DNA of 64,000 bases from Diplonema papillatum (GCA_030068145.1 JAPJBO010000013.1:1-64000), one strand, 5' to 3'; counted from the stretch's first letter, positions 8,037-20,070 are shown. Numbers and translations: made by a program. Notes: generated by a model not told the origin, from the sequence alone.

Positions 8037-11000
8037 CCGTCTTGTTGCGTTAGTGGGGAGTCATTTGCATGCAAATGAGTACCACACTATGCCAGCTTTT
8101 CGCTACGTGACTCCAGAAGGGTCACTTTTTCCGCGCTTTCGGCGCGGCGCAACTCTAGTCGGCTGCAACTGTTGTTGGCAGTTGCTCACGATCTCATAAT
8201 CCGAAAAGGAATCGGAGTCTTCGCTTTCTCGCTTGCGCCGATAGGCACGCCGCGATGCGGAGGACGCGAGTAGCCGGGAAGAGCCGGCGGGAGGGCGCGA
8301 TCGTTGTGTGACCCGTGGAGGGTCGGAACCAGAATCAGTAAAAGGGCCCGAGTCAGGGCCTGCCATCGAAGAGGGCCGGGCGGGGCCGGGTGGGCGCGGT
8401 GTGTTCGGGCCGGCGAGGCCAGTGCCGTCGTCGCCGAGATCGGCGCGTCGTCGTCGTCGTGCGCGCAGCGCGGCTGCGGGAGAGGCCGTGGGGGTGCAAG
8501 GCGCGGGTCGCTTCCTGCCTGCTGGCGGGGGGGCGCGCTTCGGGGGCGACTTCGTCGTCCGCCTCCTCCGGCCACGGCTGGTAGGTGTTCCAGGTGGGGA
8601 CGGCGCGCGCCGCTTCCGGCCTGTGAGGCCGTCGCTCTCGCCTAGGCTGCGACCGCCACCGCCGCCGCCGCCGCGATCCCCGCCGCGTCCGCTGCCGCGA
8701 CCGCCGCCGCGTGCGCGGCCGCGACCAGTGCCGCGGCCGCCGCCACCGTCTCCGTCACTGTCGTCTCCGCCGCCTCGGCCGCCGCGGCCGCGGCCACGGC
8801 CGCAGCAGCGGCCGCCACGACCACCGCCACCCCCGTCGCCACTGCTGCTGTCGCGGCCAGCACCACCCCTGTGATGCCCCCGTCCGCAGCACGCGTCAGC
8901 GTTCGGGCAGGTCCCGCATCGCGTCAGCCGATGCGCCCGGCAGCACTGAATGCGCAGGCCGTCGTCCGGTTGGTGGTGCACCTGGCAGCACTGGTCCACT
9001 ACAAGGCTGTAGTTTCTCCGCATGCCCGAGCACATTGCGCACTTCTGCTTCGCGCACGCGTGACAGACGGACTGTGAGCGGAGCAGGGGGTCTGCCTGCG
9101 ACTCCGGGACGAGCACCGGGAGGCGTGGTCGTTGCGGCATTGGTGTGGGCTCGGCCCAGCGCGCCGAACGCTGCGCTCGCCTCGTCGCGTCATAGAGCGG
9201 GAACACGTCCCCGCCCCAGTTCTTCCCGTCCCCGAGCGCCGCACGCGGGAAGTTCATCTCCAAGACTTCGAACGTCTCCTCCCCCCCAGCGAAATGTGGC
9301 CGCGGTGTCAGACCACCCCACAGCATCGGCGCCCCCAGCGTCCTCATCGAGCCCACCCGGTCCTTCCGCTCGGCCGGAAGCGGCGACGGCAGCTGCAGTT
9401 CCCGACACAGGCGGCACAGCGTCGCTAGCATCGTCCAAAGGGTTTTTCCCCTTCGGTTGGCGGCGAGGTTCGGGGGGCCCAGGATGTCGTGCCCGGTGAA
9501 GACCTCGAAGTCGACGGCCAACTCGATGTTCGACACTTCGCCAGTGTCCGTCCACTGCAATGCCGACAGCCAGCCCTTCATCGCCCGCATCGTCCGTCCC
9601 CCATACGGCCACTTCGGCGGCTCATCCGGTAGGCGCCCGAAGTCAAACAGGTGTCGGACCGCCGGCCGCGACGTTGCCGCCCTCCAGGGGTGGATCGGCT
9701 GTACCGCTGCCAGACGGCCACGCTCTGACTCTTCGCGCGCCACGTACACCGACGCCATGAAATGGTGCAAGGCCGCCGCGTCGACCGGCGCGCCTTCCAC
9801 GATTACCCCGTGCACGCGCGTACAAGACGGCCACCGCGCACGGTCCGCCCGCATGAGCTCAGCAAAGCAGGGGCGGCGGCGAATCTCGTCGTACGCAGGG
9901 CACTCCCACCACAAGTGATCCGCCGTGTCGTGGGCGTGGCGGTCACAGTCCCTGCAACACCGGTCCGGCGGCGGGCGCCGCTCACCCGTGGAGGAGCCTC
10001 CGTCTTCGCCAGCCTGCTCGTCGAAGCTACCGGACGCATCTGATGCGGTCGACGTCGTCGACGACGCCGTCGTTGACGCGGGAGAGCTCGCCGAACCTTC
10101 CGATCCCGCCGCCTCTTCCCCCGCACGCGCATTCCGCCCCCACCGAGCCGCAAGGAAAACACCCCCGGACAGGATGACGGTCAGCGCGCGCCTCACACGC
10201 CGTCGGCGCCCAGCAGTCTACCCCCGGCCTGCACTCCGTCGTACGAAGGCCGCTGTCGCGCAAGCTGCATCCACACCTTCCGCCGCAGCTGCGCTCGGAC
10301 GACGTGGTGCCTCTCGCCTCGCTGCATGCCGAGAAGCCGACGACCCCCCAGCGCCGCAGAACAGAGATCCCCGCCCTCGAAGCCAATGCCCGCGACCGAC
10401 AGCCCATCCGCAATGGCGATCCCTACCGGCCCCAGGCGCGCCCTCGGCAAAAACGTTTCGTGCCGCTCGTACAACCTCACGATGTTCCGCATGCGCGCAC
10501 ACACGCGTGGCAGCCGCTCGCAGGTGTCGAATAACGCGCACAGAATCCTGTACGGCCGAGCGATCATCGGATCCAGACGGTGACCCTTCGCCAAGATCGA
10601 TAGCACCGCCGTCACGTTCCTCGACGGGTGCTTGCTCCCAAAAGCGCCCCTCACGATCCGCGTCCGGAGTCCCTTCAGGCGCGTCTGCGTGTACGTCTCG
10701 TAGGAGCACCCGGTAAGGACACTGCTGAGCACGTTCGAACTCGCCACCTCGCAGCGGACATCGAACGGAAGCTTCGAGGTGCCCAGCCTGTCTATCAGAC
10801 CGTCATGTGCGCTCAGACGCGCATCGTTGGCCCGACCCGTTTGGACGCTCTCCACACTCGTTCGCACCCCGAGGATCTTCGCAGCCGTCGCCGTCGCTAT
10901 GGCCTCGCCGTCCACCTTCACCGCGCTGGCGTACGGACGCCGCCTGCGCTGTTGCGTCGAGCCCGCATGGATGCCCATCGCCAAGGTTTTCGCCATGTTC

Positions 11001-11521
11001 AGGCGCATCCCGGTCAGGGCACAGAACCGCGCGACGATGTCGACCGCCTGCTGCAGCTCGGCTTCCGCCGCCGCGAAGAGCGTGGCATCATCCGCCAGCG
11101 ACTCCGACGAAACCTCCGGTACGCGCGCCGACACCGCTCGGAGCACAATCGACAGCAAGGCGTTGATGAGGATCACCGAAAGTGGGCACCCCTGCAAGAT
11201 ACCGTTGGTGACCTCAAACTCGGAGCCCACGCCGAGCGGCAGCTTGAACCGTCGCTTCATGCCGCGGTACATGGCGCGCAGGGGGCGCAGGATGCGCGCG
11301 TCGAGGCCCATCTCTTCGGCGAGCCGGAGAACGATCCCCTGCGGTACCCGGTCGAAGCACTTCGCGAAATCGAGTGCGACCATGTACAGCGACTTCGACT
11401 CGTCGAGCAGCGTCTCCTCGATCAGCGTCGTCAGCTCCATGAGGGCGTCGTCCGTCCGATGCCCTCTGCGGAAGCCGTGCTGCGACGGAAGAATCCAGCC
11501 CTCTTGCCACTCCATGACGTC
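8037..11521 (-). mobile_element. LINE copy B, 5'-truncated
   Basis: A 3.5-kb copy of the same LINE. It starts inside RT just before MEWQEGW and runs to the 3' hairpin (8061-8078) and tail (8037). It keeps the 69-residue RT segment missing from copy A. The 3' UTR is almost identical to that of copy A, so both are recent. Its 5' truncation point at about 11521 abuts another LINE 3' tail. Confidence 0.88.
8103..11515 (-). pseudogene. LINE ORF2 remnant of copy B (RT to C-terminus)
   Basis: Two overlapping open stretches, 10193-11515 (RT, with SLADDATL followed by the GMRLN..KT motif) and 8103-10196 (CCHC finger, Cys-rich patch, RGG tract, Arg/Ser tail). They are offset in frame, so one frameshift separates them near 10195-10270, just after the QLARQRPSY stretch that reads through in copy A. 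N-terminal endonuclease and 2A region are absent by 5' truncation. The C-terminal half is close to copy A, with small in-frame length differences in the Gly-rich tract. Confidence 0.8.
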
Positions 11522-11523
11522 TA

Positions 11524-11735
11524 CGCTTTTTCACGTTTTTTCGTCGTCTTGTTGCGTTAGTGGGGAGTACGTTATTTCACATCGTTTCACACTGGTTCAG
11601 CTCTTTTCGCAAGCCTTCACAGACGTTCATACCGGGTTGTGTGACAGTTTTCTACGATGTGCTGCATGGATTTGCTCCAAAATCGTCCCCTTTAACACAT
11701 GTGACCGCCAAGGTGTAGGCACTTGATTGACCGAT
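11524..11735 (-). mobile_element. LINE-type 3' end, unit C
   Basis: The shared tail CACTAACGCAACAAGACG plus two A-rich GAAAAA repeats, attached to a body with no LINE or 7.2-8.0-kb similarity and without the palindrome. The upstream limit is not clear. Confidence 0.55.
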
Positions 11736-11737
11736 AA

Positions 11738-12145
11738 ATGGCCGAAAAAAACGAAAAGGGGAAACGGTTGGTGCCCCTCGAGCTCGGGAACTATTCACTC
11801 CCGCTTCCCTTTTCGGTCTTCCGGTTTAGCACGTTCACCACCAGTGTGCGTGTTCTCCATTCGGACCGCGTTGTTCGGGCGGACGTCCTTGAATTCGCCA
11901 AACGCAACCCTGATTTCTTCACCAACGAAATCCTCCCCCACCGCACCTGGACCCAATGGAAGAGGGTTTTGACTTTGGTCGGAACTTCCGAAGGGTGGGG
12001 TGACCTCACGTCATTCCAGGTCGCTAACGTAGTCTACCAGCGGCCGATAGCTCTCTTCATCCTCACCCGGACCGTCAGCCCTACGTACGTTGTGGATCTC
12101 ACTGGGATGGCTGCCGTGACGAACCTAGCTTCTTCGTATCACATG

Positions 12146-12150
<5 letters not shown>
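11738..12150 (+). pseudogene. OTU-like cysteine peptidase fragment, retroelement-associated
   Basis: The plus-strand translation resembles the central and C-terminal part of an OTU fold: an R..VL.FAKRNPDFF helix, W..W, then a GWGDLTSFQVANVVYQRPI segment close to the family pattern WGD...LQALA....RPI. I cannot see a convincing DGNC active-site block. OTU domains are common cargo of protist and plant retroelements, and the setting fits that. It is a broken fragment; the frame runs into a GA microsatellite at about 12149-12179. Confidence 0.4.
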
Positions 12151-12182
<32 letters not shown>

Positions 12183-12258
12183 GAGAAACGACAGTGAGGG
12201 TTTGGAGGAGGACGCGGCGTGCGTCGGGGGAGCCGCCCCCTCCCCCCTCAATCATCTC

Positions 12259-12540
12259 TCAGTCTCTGGTGTCAAGGTCGGCGACCATGTTCTCGCTCGG
12301 AACGAGATGAGTGGCCACGTCCACATCGCATAATCGCTCCTGCATCTCAACGATGAGGCGGTTCTCCGCGGGGTGGGGGGACGCGAGCTTCCTGTGGCGG
12401 CTCTCGGCGGTGCTGTTGTCATGGAAGACATCCAGCGTCACCCACCCTGTCGTGACGCGCCTGGCCAGCAGGACGCCCAAAATCGCCGTCACGAACTCGC
12501 GTCGCCGAATTGGCGTCGGCGGAGCCAGTCTCGGAAGTGA
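12259..12540 (-). mobile_element. Fossil retroelement RNase H-like fragment
   Basis: The minus strand encodes DVFHDNSTAE, then HPAENRLIVEM and LVPSENMVADLDTRD. This resembles the DN.TAE ... N.L..E ... VPS.ENPAD..SR pattern of RNase H in DIRS/VIPER-like and related retroelements. It is short and broken in several places; the family cannot be settled and it looks old. Confidence 0.35.
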
Positions 12541-12847
12541 TCAACAAGACGAATCGGCAATTATGCCCGCGAGACGCATTACGACTACGTCCCTGGGGTT
12601 TTTCGAGCAAGCTGCGCGGAGCAGTGGTGTCAAGGGCTCGGTAGCCCGGCTGATAGCCCAGCGCGAGACGAAGGTGACCACCTGGAGGTACGAACCTCAC
12701 CAGAACCTCAGCGCCAGCACAGCGACCTCACCGACGTCTTCAACCACATCCACGACCAATCATACCACATCCACGGCCGAACGAGGAGCTTCTTCATCTC
12801 AAAGAGTGTCAACGCCACTCTTTCTATAACATAAACATACATACAAA

Positions 12848-12945
12848 AGGTGTCACGGGATAAGCCGGCAGCCGCTGCTTAACGGCTTATATAAATCCTG
12901 AGATTACCCCCTCAGGTGACGATACTTCAACCTTCTTTTCGTTTC
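12848..12945 (+). repeat. GTGTCACGGG hairpin repeat, copy 1
   Basis: A dispersed family starting GGTGTCACGGGATAAGCCG and containing an internal ATAAGCCG / CGGCTTAT inverted repeat. It is followed by a shared flank ending in ATACTTCAACCTTC. Other members are at 26330-26425, 48357-48510 and 54684-54855. It looks like a short palindromic non-autonomous element. Confidence 0.6.
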
Positions 12946-13551
12946 AAAATGAAGACTGGAGTCTTCTGAAATGAAGACGGGGCTTGGTCAAATCTCGCTC
13001 AGATGTTGGATGGTGTCCTGTTACGTTTCGGGTGAAGCTACGGGCCTAGCCGTCAGCGACGTGGTTTTCCCTGGCACGGCATGTGCCGCAATTCTGAAGG
13101 TGGTGATCACAATAAATATTCCGAGGAAGCGCATAACAAGTGCCAAGCTACTCTACCACGAATCACGTTAGGTGACGTCAACAAATATGCGCTGCGCTAC
13201 GAAGCAAATGAGGTTTGCTGGCGGCATGTCAGGGGGATATGTCAGGGGTTGTCGTGCGGTCGAACAAGGCGATGCCGGATGGTCGTCGATGCCAAGTGAC
13301 GCCTGCGGTGCGGACAAGCAAGCTTGTTACCATAAAAAAAGAACCCCTGTTCCTTCGCTCAGTTTCCCTCTGTTTCACAGTTTCTCCAAAATTTTGTTCT
13401 CCTTCGCACTTCTTCCCATTTCCCCAGTTTCGGGCTGGTGTTCACGTTGGTAGGGAGTCAATAGCCCCCAAAAAACCGGAAAAGTATTCAAAAAACTTCC
13501 AAAATCTTCCCAGAATTTCCCAAGATTTCCCAGAATTTCGGTCCCTTTCAC
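12946..13551. other. Intergenic, no gene seen
   Basis: About 600 bp of mixed-composition sequence with short open frames lacking recognisable protein features, between the hairpin repeat and the next LINE-type tail. Confidence 0.5.
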
Positions 13552-13680
13552 GCTTTTTCACAGTGTTTCGTCGTCTTGTTGCGTTAGTGGGGAGTCATTT
13601 GCAAGCAAATGAGTACCGTACAGTGTTTCACAGTGTCTCACGTGGTTCCACTTTCATACACATACGTTCCCAAGAGCGAC
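13552..13680 (-). mobile_element. LINE-type 3' end with hairpin
   Basis: The shared CACTAACGCAACAAGACG tail, an A-rich end, and the 3' palindrome with intact 8-bp arms but a changed centre (13595-13612). Upstream sequence differs from copies A and B, so it is an older or different family member. Confidence 0.65.
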
Positions 13681-13883
13681 TGGTGATATCATGTGAAAGA
13701 CATGGGAGTTTTTGTGAAATTTGGTGTGTCTCCAATGTAGCCGGCCACCCCAAAGGTTTTGACCCTGCATGGTAAGGAGAATAGAGACAGCGACAACCGT
13801 TTGTTTCCGTTTGGTTTCTCTCTTCTTCTGGAACGCCCAGAAATTCGCCCCCCTTGCGCGGTGCAATCTGCAGCTGAAATGTA

Positions 13884-16800
13884 ATGTTGGAAAACCCCGA
13901 CAGGAAGTGGTACGTGTACAGCCTAGAAGGATCGCCGGCACCTGAGCACAGCTACCGGGTGAAGTTCTACAAGGGAGGCGGTGAAGGGGACCCGAACCAC
14001 TTCTTCATCCGGTTATCCGACAGGACGAAGATGTGGGTCCTACCCGAGGTCATGCTACCAAGCACCGCAAGCGACCAAGGGACCGGAACGCCAGGCGGGG
14101 ACGACGGGGCAGACTCGGGCAAGGACAGGGTCCGCGAGAAGGCGGCGATGCCGTGGGGGTCGGTTGCGAACGCGTCGATGGCCTCGGTCGCATCGTCGGT
14201 GCCGCCGTTCGGCGCCCCCCCCGGCGGAATGCCGGCGAAGCCCGCGGTTTCGGTCGAAGTGCCGTCGCGGCGGTCGTCGCACTGCCCGAGCGAGTCGATC
14301 GACGCCCGCGAGCTGCTGTCGCCGCAGCGGAAGTCGGTTTCCTTCCCGCTCAGCCCGTCGCCGTCGTCGGTCAACCCGACGCCTTCTCCGCTAGCCACGC
14401 CGACCGCGAAGAGGGAACCGTCCGACACGGACCCGACGTTCGCGCAAAATCCCGACGCCGCCCGAAAGCAAGTGCCCGTCGCACCTGCTGCCGCAACCAC
14501 CACAGCCGCAACCACCACTGCCGCCACCACTGCCGTCGCTACCGCCGACCCCCCTCCCGAGCGGAGCCACACAGCGCCAGGCGAGCCTCGCAAAGACGAC
14601 GACGTCGTGTCGGTCCGCAGGTTCGTAGTTTTTTTTTTTTGAGATCACCCCAGTACCATGCACGAGAAGGCGCTGCAAATGTTGCGGACAACGAAAAGGA
14701 GGGGGTACATCAAAACTACGCATTTCTTTCACTCGTTCACTCGCTAACGCTAACTCTCTCTCGGGAAAGGTCAGCGCGGTAGCGATGACCACGAGAACAC
14801 ATTCAGGTCGGAGAGGCCCTGAGACTGCTAAGGCGTGACTGCCCTCGTCCTCTGTCCCTCCCAGGGCTATGTTGGCAAGTAAACGCGTTTCCTTTAAACA
14901 TGGAAACGGAAACGGAAACGGAAACGGCTCCTTGGTTTTGCAGGCTACCCACAAACCACGCTAACACCACCAGGGAATACTACACGGTGAGGTCCAGCCC
15001 AGAAGTTGGAGCTAAAGAGGGTGCCCGAGTCACACCCGAATAGCGGGTGTGACACCCGCTTTCTTAACTCCAGCTTTAACTCCAGCTTCTGAGGCTGCTC
15101 AGGATGTCAACTTGCAGCCAAAACCGAAAAGACTCTGAGTGCTTGGTTGCCACCACTACGAAGGACCGCGCAGTTCGGGACTACTTCGGAGACAGCACCG
15201 TTTGCACAGATAAATTTGTTTTGCTGGCCCGTTGGGAAATACCCCTAAATTTTTTCCCCCCGCCCATCCGAGGTGTGGTCACCTTACACACCGCAATCTG
15301 CAGCAGCCGTTTCCCAAATAAGGAAACGCCGTTTCCTTGAAAGTATGGAAACGGAAACGGAAACGGAAACGGGAAACGTTTCCGTTTACTTGCCATCATA
15401 GTCCCAGGGGGCTGCCCCGAATCTAGCCTGGCCCTGACGGCAGTGATTGCGGTAGGGTTTACCGTTCGTAAAGGAGATACCGGGGCCTTCGCCTCAGGGT
15501 ACGAAAACTGAGAAAGTGACATATGAGGCTTTTGCTCAGAAGCTGAGGAGCACTGAATCGCAAGATTCTGCGAAGACAAAGTAGTACACCAGCAAAATCC
15601 GACACAAACAGGGTCTCGTTTACGTGTACTACTACTAAGTGTTTCCTGTAGTAGGCGGTAACAGCCTGACGGTGGGGCCCCCACATATTTGACTTGATTT
15701 GTTGTGTTCTCTCTCCTCTCTCCGCGTGAGACACGACGGCCCAGCAGCGCCCGGAAACCTGCACTACCAAAAGCGCACAAATACACAAATGGTCACCCGG
15801 AGAATATAAAACCCCGGTCTCTAAGTGAACTTACACTCTAAAAATTGACACACAGCTGCTGCAGTTCTGCGCGCGTGGGCTCGCTCCGTTCGGCGGTCGA
15901 CGGCGAGTCGGACAAGCGGCGGGCCGCGGCGCTGAAGGAGAACGCTTCGACGGTCGTGAAGGCGTTCCAAGCGTTCCTGCAGAGCCTCGCGCTCCCGATG
16001 CTGAACCTCCCCCAGGAGTCGACGCTGCTCCCGCAGTACCTTTCCATGTTCACCACCCTCTCGGGCCCGCTGGTCGAAAAGAGCGACGACTCGCCGGAAT
16101 ACGACGCGACGAAGGAGGAGCTCGGCAACCGCCTCAAGCACCTGTACACCGCGACGAGAAACGTGAACGTGAGCCTGATCAACGCACAGTCGCACATTTT
16201 GGAAGCACAGCGCGAGTGCTCGGCCGGCGGGCAGTTCACCGGGTACCAGCGGCACATGTCCGCTCCGTCCCCGATACGTGCGGTCCAGGAGTCGGTCCAC
16301 TTCCTGAGGGACCAGGAGGTGCAAGACAGCGTGCGAGCGATCCTAGCGCTGGAGACGAAGGAGCGCATGTACCACGACCGCGAAGAAGAACTCGTGGCGC
16401 TGTACGAAGGAAAGCTCAAGTCCATGGCGCAGACCCTCATCACGCCCGAAAGCGGCGTCGAGAAGCTCGACGTCGAAATGTCGGCCCTGCACAAAAAGCA
16501 CGAAGTGGACATGGCCGCGTTCCAAGACGCGGCGCTCGTCATGCGGGACGAGTACATAGCCGAATTCCGCAAGCTGGGCGACCTCCGCCGCGAGCTGCGC
16601 CAGAAGGAAATCGAGGTCGACCTGCAGGCCCAGCGGCTCGAGGAAACCGCGTTCTTGGAAGTCGAGCAAACCCGGCAGACCATCGAAGACGCCCTCTCCC
16701 CCCTCCCCTGCTCCGACCGCCCCGACGAACAACCGCCCCCCGCGTCCGCGCCCCCAGCAGACGACCCGCCCGAGCATCAACTGCTGGAGGCGCATCTCCA

Positions 16801-17955
16801 GAGGAGGTTTGACGTGCTTTCGATGAAGACGATTCCGGGACCGGCTTCGCCGGTGACGCAGGCAACGGAGGCCATGCGGGATGAGATCCAGCGCATGTCG
16901 CTCGATCCGGCGGTTATTGCCAACACCCTGCGTGAGCTTCGCAGGCGGGAGGGCAAGCTCGCGGCCAGGGAGCGGCGGGTGCGGATGATGAAGGAGGCGT
17001 ACGACGGCGAGGTTACCGAGTTCAAAAGGGGAGCCACCGATCGCCTCCGCGAGGAGGCCGACACGTACTTCCAGCGCACCCGCGACGCGTTCACGAAGGG
17101 CGTCGCCGACTTGATCGGCAGGGCCTCCGCGCTGTCGCCGTACAAAGCGGGCGCCGGCAAGCCGCCGGCCGGCGCGCCGCAGACGGCGCCGCCGCGGCTC
17201 GCGTCGCACTTGAAAGGCATCCCGCCGTCGCCGATCCGCAACACGACCGTCCCGCCTCCGACGCTGGACGACCGCGTGTCCCCTGCGCGGCATCCTGCGT
17301 TCGCCGGGTTGGGCGACGACGAAGCGCCGTCCCTGTTGCAGACCGCGCACAGTACGCCGACAGCGTCAGCGACCGACGAGGCGCCGGTGGACCTTCCGTC
17401 GTCGCCGGTCGTGTTTGCGACGCCGATGGTCAGTCCGACGGTTGTGCTCTGCCACAAGAGAGTGCAAGCCTCGGCGGATGTGGGCGTGGCCTCGGTCCAG
17501 ACCGACGCGCCGTACCCGGAGAGCGGGGAGGGCTCAGAAGCGCTGCTCGTGGGGTTGAGGCAGAAGCAGGCGGCCCTTGAGGAGGCGGAGGCCGCGTTGG
17601 CCCGCCGGGCGCGCGAGCTCGACCAGCGCGACGCCGCCGCCGCCGCCCGCGAGCAGCGGCCGGCCCCCGACGGCGCGCACGCCGCCCTGCAGCAGCAGCA
17701 GCGGGAGCAGCAGCTGCTGCTCCTGCAGACGCAGCAGCAGCTGCAGCAGCTGCTGCGGCAGCAGCAGCAACAGCAGCAGCAGCAGCAGCTGCTGCAGCAG
17801 CGGGACGGCGAGGCTTCGATGGAGCTGGCGCGGGAGCTGCGGGGCGGCAACCCGCGCGCGGAGGCCGCGCTCCGTGCTGACCTCACCAGGCAGGTCGAGG
17901 AGCACAAGCGCCGGGAGGCAGAACTGACGGCTCAAAGGGACGCGTACGAGCTCAG

Positions 17956-17987
<32 letters not shown>

Positions 17988-19194
17988 GTGTGTGTGTTCA
18001 TGTGTGTTACGGACCATATTTTTACGTGGTGCCTCTTGCCCCCCCCTAGGCTTTGCAGCGGCTTACGGGTGCGCGGTGCCAACCGAGCCCCAGTCGTACG
18101 GGGGGAAGGATCACAACCTTGCTATTGCCGCCCCTGGCAGCGTTCGTAACCGATCGTGAGCATGCAGTTTCAGTCTGCCCTCCATTTCCGCCTGATTCCT
18201 GCGGCTGGTTCAGTTTCGAGGGTGGGTGTCCTCAAGCGGCAGTCCGCTGTTGTAGCATCGTAAAAAAGACAGCAAAATACATGAAACCAGGTGCGCGAAG
18301 ACAAGCCGAGCCTGCGAAGAGGCGATGGCAGAGGTGAAGCGGCTGTTGATGCAGAACGACAACCTGAGCCAGGACCTCACGACCGACCGGACGCTGCTGA
18401 GCCGCGAGTTGAAGCAGATGCGGGACAACACCGAGAAGCGGATGGCGGCTGCTATGCGGGAGGCCCTCGACGTCGAAGACCTGGCGCGCGAGGAGATCAC
18501 CGAGCTGAAAGCAGCCCTGCACGAGGCGAAGGAAGCCGCAAACGCGCTCCAACGGGCGGAGCACGACGCCGCGAGCGCCGCCGCCGGCGCGAAGCGGCTG
18601 CTGGCCATCGCGCAGAAGAAGGCCGACGACCTCGCCGAAGAACTCGCAGCCGCCCACCGCGAGCACAAGGCGGAGCGCGCCCGCCTCCTCTCGGACCGGC
18701 ACAGCCACGTGCAGAGCGCCAAGGACTCGGCCGCGGAGCGGTCGAAGGCGCGGAAGCTCGTCGCGAAGCAGCAGGAAGAGATAGCGGAGCTCAAAAACAC
18801 GAACCGCGAACTCGCCGCGACGTACGACCGGCAGCTGCAGCTGCTGCACGCGGAGCGGGAAAAGTCGGCGGCCGCGACGCAGGCGTTGAAGGCGGAGGTC
18901 GACGTCTTGCGGCAGAAGGTGGTCCAGCAGGAGGGGAGGCTCCTGCTGGAGTTCGACCGTGTCAGCCGGCAGAAAGACGAGCAGATCCAAGCCCTCGTCC
19001 GCCAACGCACGGGCACCGCGCGGCTCCGGTCGGCGTCCCGATCCCCTTCTCACAGCATCCTGCACCCGCACGTCCCCAACGTCGCCATGCAGACTCCCCC
19101 GCAGTACTCCACCATCGCTTCCCCGGCGCCTCGCGCACTCCCGCGTGACTCGTCGTCGCGCAGTGTCAGCTACTCGCCGAGCGTCAAAGCTTAG
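13884..19194 (+). CDS. Large coiled-coil protein, three exons, about 1,243 aa
   Basis: Exons 13884-14620, 15865-17955 and 18291-19194. Donors are CGCAG|GTTCGT and CTCAG|GTGTGT, acceptors GCTGCAG|T and ACCAG|G. The joined length is 3,732 bases, an exact multiple of three, and phases agree at both junctions. The N-terminal ~60 residues (RKWYVYSLEG ... FFIRLSDRTKMWVLPEV) look like a small folded beta domain of unknown family. Residues ~60-245 are Ser/Pro/Ala-rich and disordered. From there on long heptad-rich helices dominate, broken by a Pro/Thr linker and a polyglutamine block encoded at 17687-17805. The C-terminal ~60 residues are Ser/Arg/Pro-rich. A pyrimidine run and CTGCAG at 13859-13873 could be a trans-splice acceptor. 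A structural (cytoskeletal or centrosome/flagellum-type) role is inference only. Confidence 0.78.
14621..15864 (+). other. Intron 1 of the coiled-coil gene, with (GGAAAC)n tracts
   Basis: A 1.24-kb intron starting GTTCGTAG followed by a T run. It contains two hexamer tracts of about five GGAAAC units (14903-14930 and 15350-15378), each preceded by GTTTCCTT and an ATGG, and a CACACCCGAATAGCGGGTGTG hairpin-like element near 15031. No coding sequence seen on either strand. Confidence 0.65.
17956..18290 (+). other. Intron 2 of the coiled-coil gene, starts in a GT microsatellite
   Basis: A 335-bp intron whose 5' splice site is the first GT of a (GT)n run (17956-17995), so several adjacent donors are available. 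It ends ATGAAACCAG. Confidence 0.7.
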
Positions 19195-20070
19195 ATCTGC
19201 TCGTTTCGGATGCCAGCTGTGTTCCAAGGAGCTGCCAACGAGGTCCATGCCCTTGGCGACACGCCAGTCCATCTTGCTTCCCTGGAGATGGAAGCAAAGC
19301 ATATCCCAGCACCATCGTCGCCGAGCAGACTCCATCTCCAGCATCTCGAACACCTACTCAATTCTTAGATCTGCTCGTTTCGGATGCCAGCTGTGTTCCA
19401 AGGAGTCACTGACAACATGCGCTGCTTGCCGACGACCTTGACGACACTCCAGTCCACCTGGATCCCAGGTCGCAAAGCATCGGCAGCACCAACGTCGCCG
19501 AGACAGACATCCGTGTTCCACCATCGCTTCTCGCAGCGCCTCGAACACTCCGGCGCGACTCGTCGCGCAGCTTTAGCTACTCGCCGAGCGTCAATGACAT
19601 TGGCGATGCCTATGGCCTGTCGGACCCTTTCTGGTGGCCGCTTTTCGGTCATTTCTAGGGGTCCTGTTGGGGTCTGTCCACTCGCAACATGCGCTGCTGC
19701 TGACGTGGCCCACCCATGCCGGTGACGACCCGCCTCGAATCCCTGGTGTCTCACAAGGTCGTTTCGCGTCCTTGGTCCAGAAAATAAGGCGCTGCCGCCT
19801 GTAGCATGTTCCTCTGTCAAGGGAACGGTCTCCAAAGGGCCACCGCCCGTTACTGGACGAGCCACTTCGTTTGCAACCAGCAGCTCCGCGCGTGCACGCT
19901 GCGGAGACGACGAGCAGACTTTCCCGCGAGAATCTACCATCGCTTATACAGGGCCTCAAGGCACTGCAGCGTGGCTCATCGTCGTGCGGCGTCAGCTACC
20001 CCCTAGCGATGCTGCCGACACCACAGGATGCCTTGTCGATGTTCCTGCGTCGTCAGAGCTTAGAACGTCC
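19195..20070 (+). pseudogene. Decayed repeats of the coiled-coil gene 3' end
   Basis: The end of exon 3 (about 19100-19230, including the TACTCGCCGAGCGTCAA stretch and stop region) is echoed at 19369-19405, 19515-19600 and more faintly at 19920-20060. The first two share ATCTGCTCGTTTCGGATGCC exactly (19196 and 19370). The copies carry no open frame of the gene and look like serial partial direct duplications of different age. Confidence 0.65.

Noticed and set aside
16777-17907. Ser/Cys-rich minus-strand frame opposite the coiled-coil gene
   Set aside because: Cys and Ser runs are the antisense reading of CAG-rich glutamine codons.
17955-18049. Continuation of exon 2 into a Cys-Val repeat
   Set aside because: The CV repeat is a translated (GT)n microsatellite; a donor at its start restores phase with exon 3.
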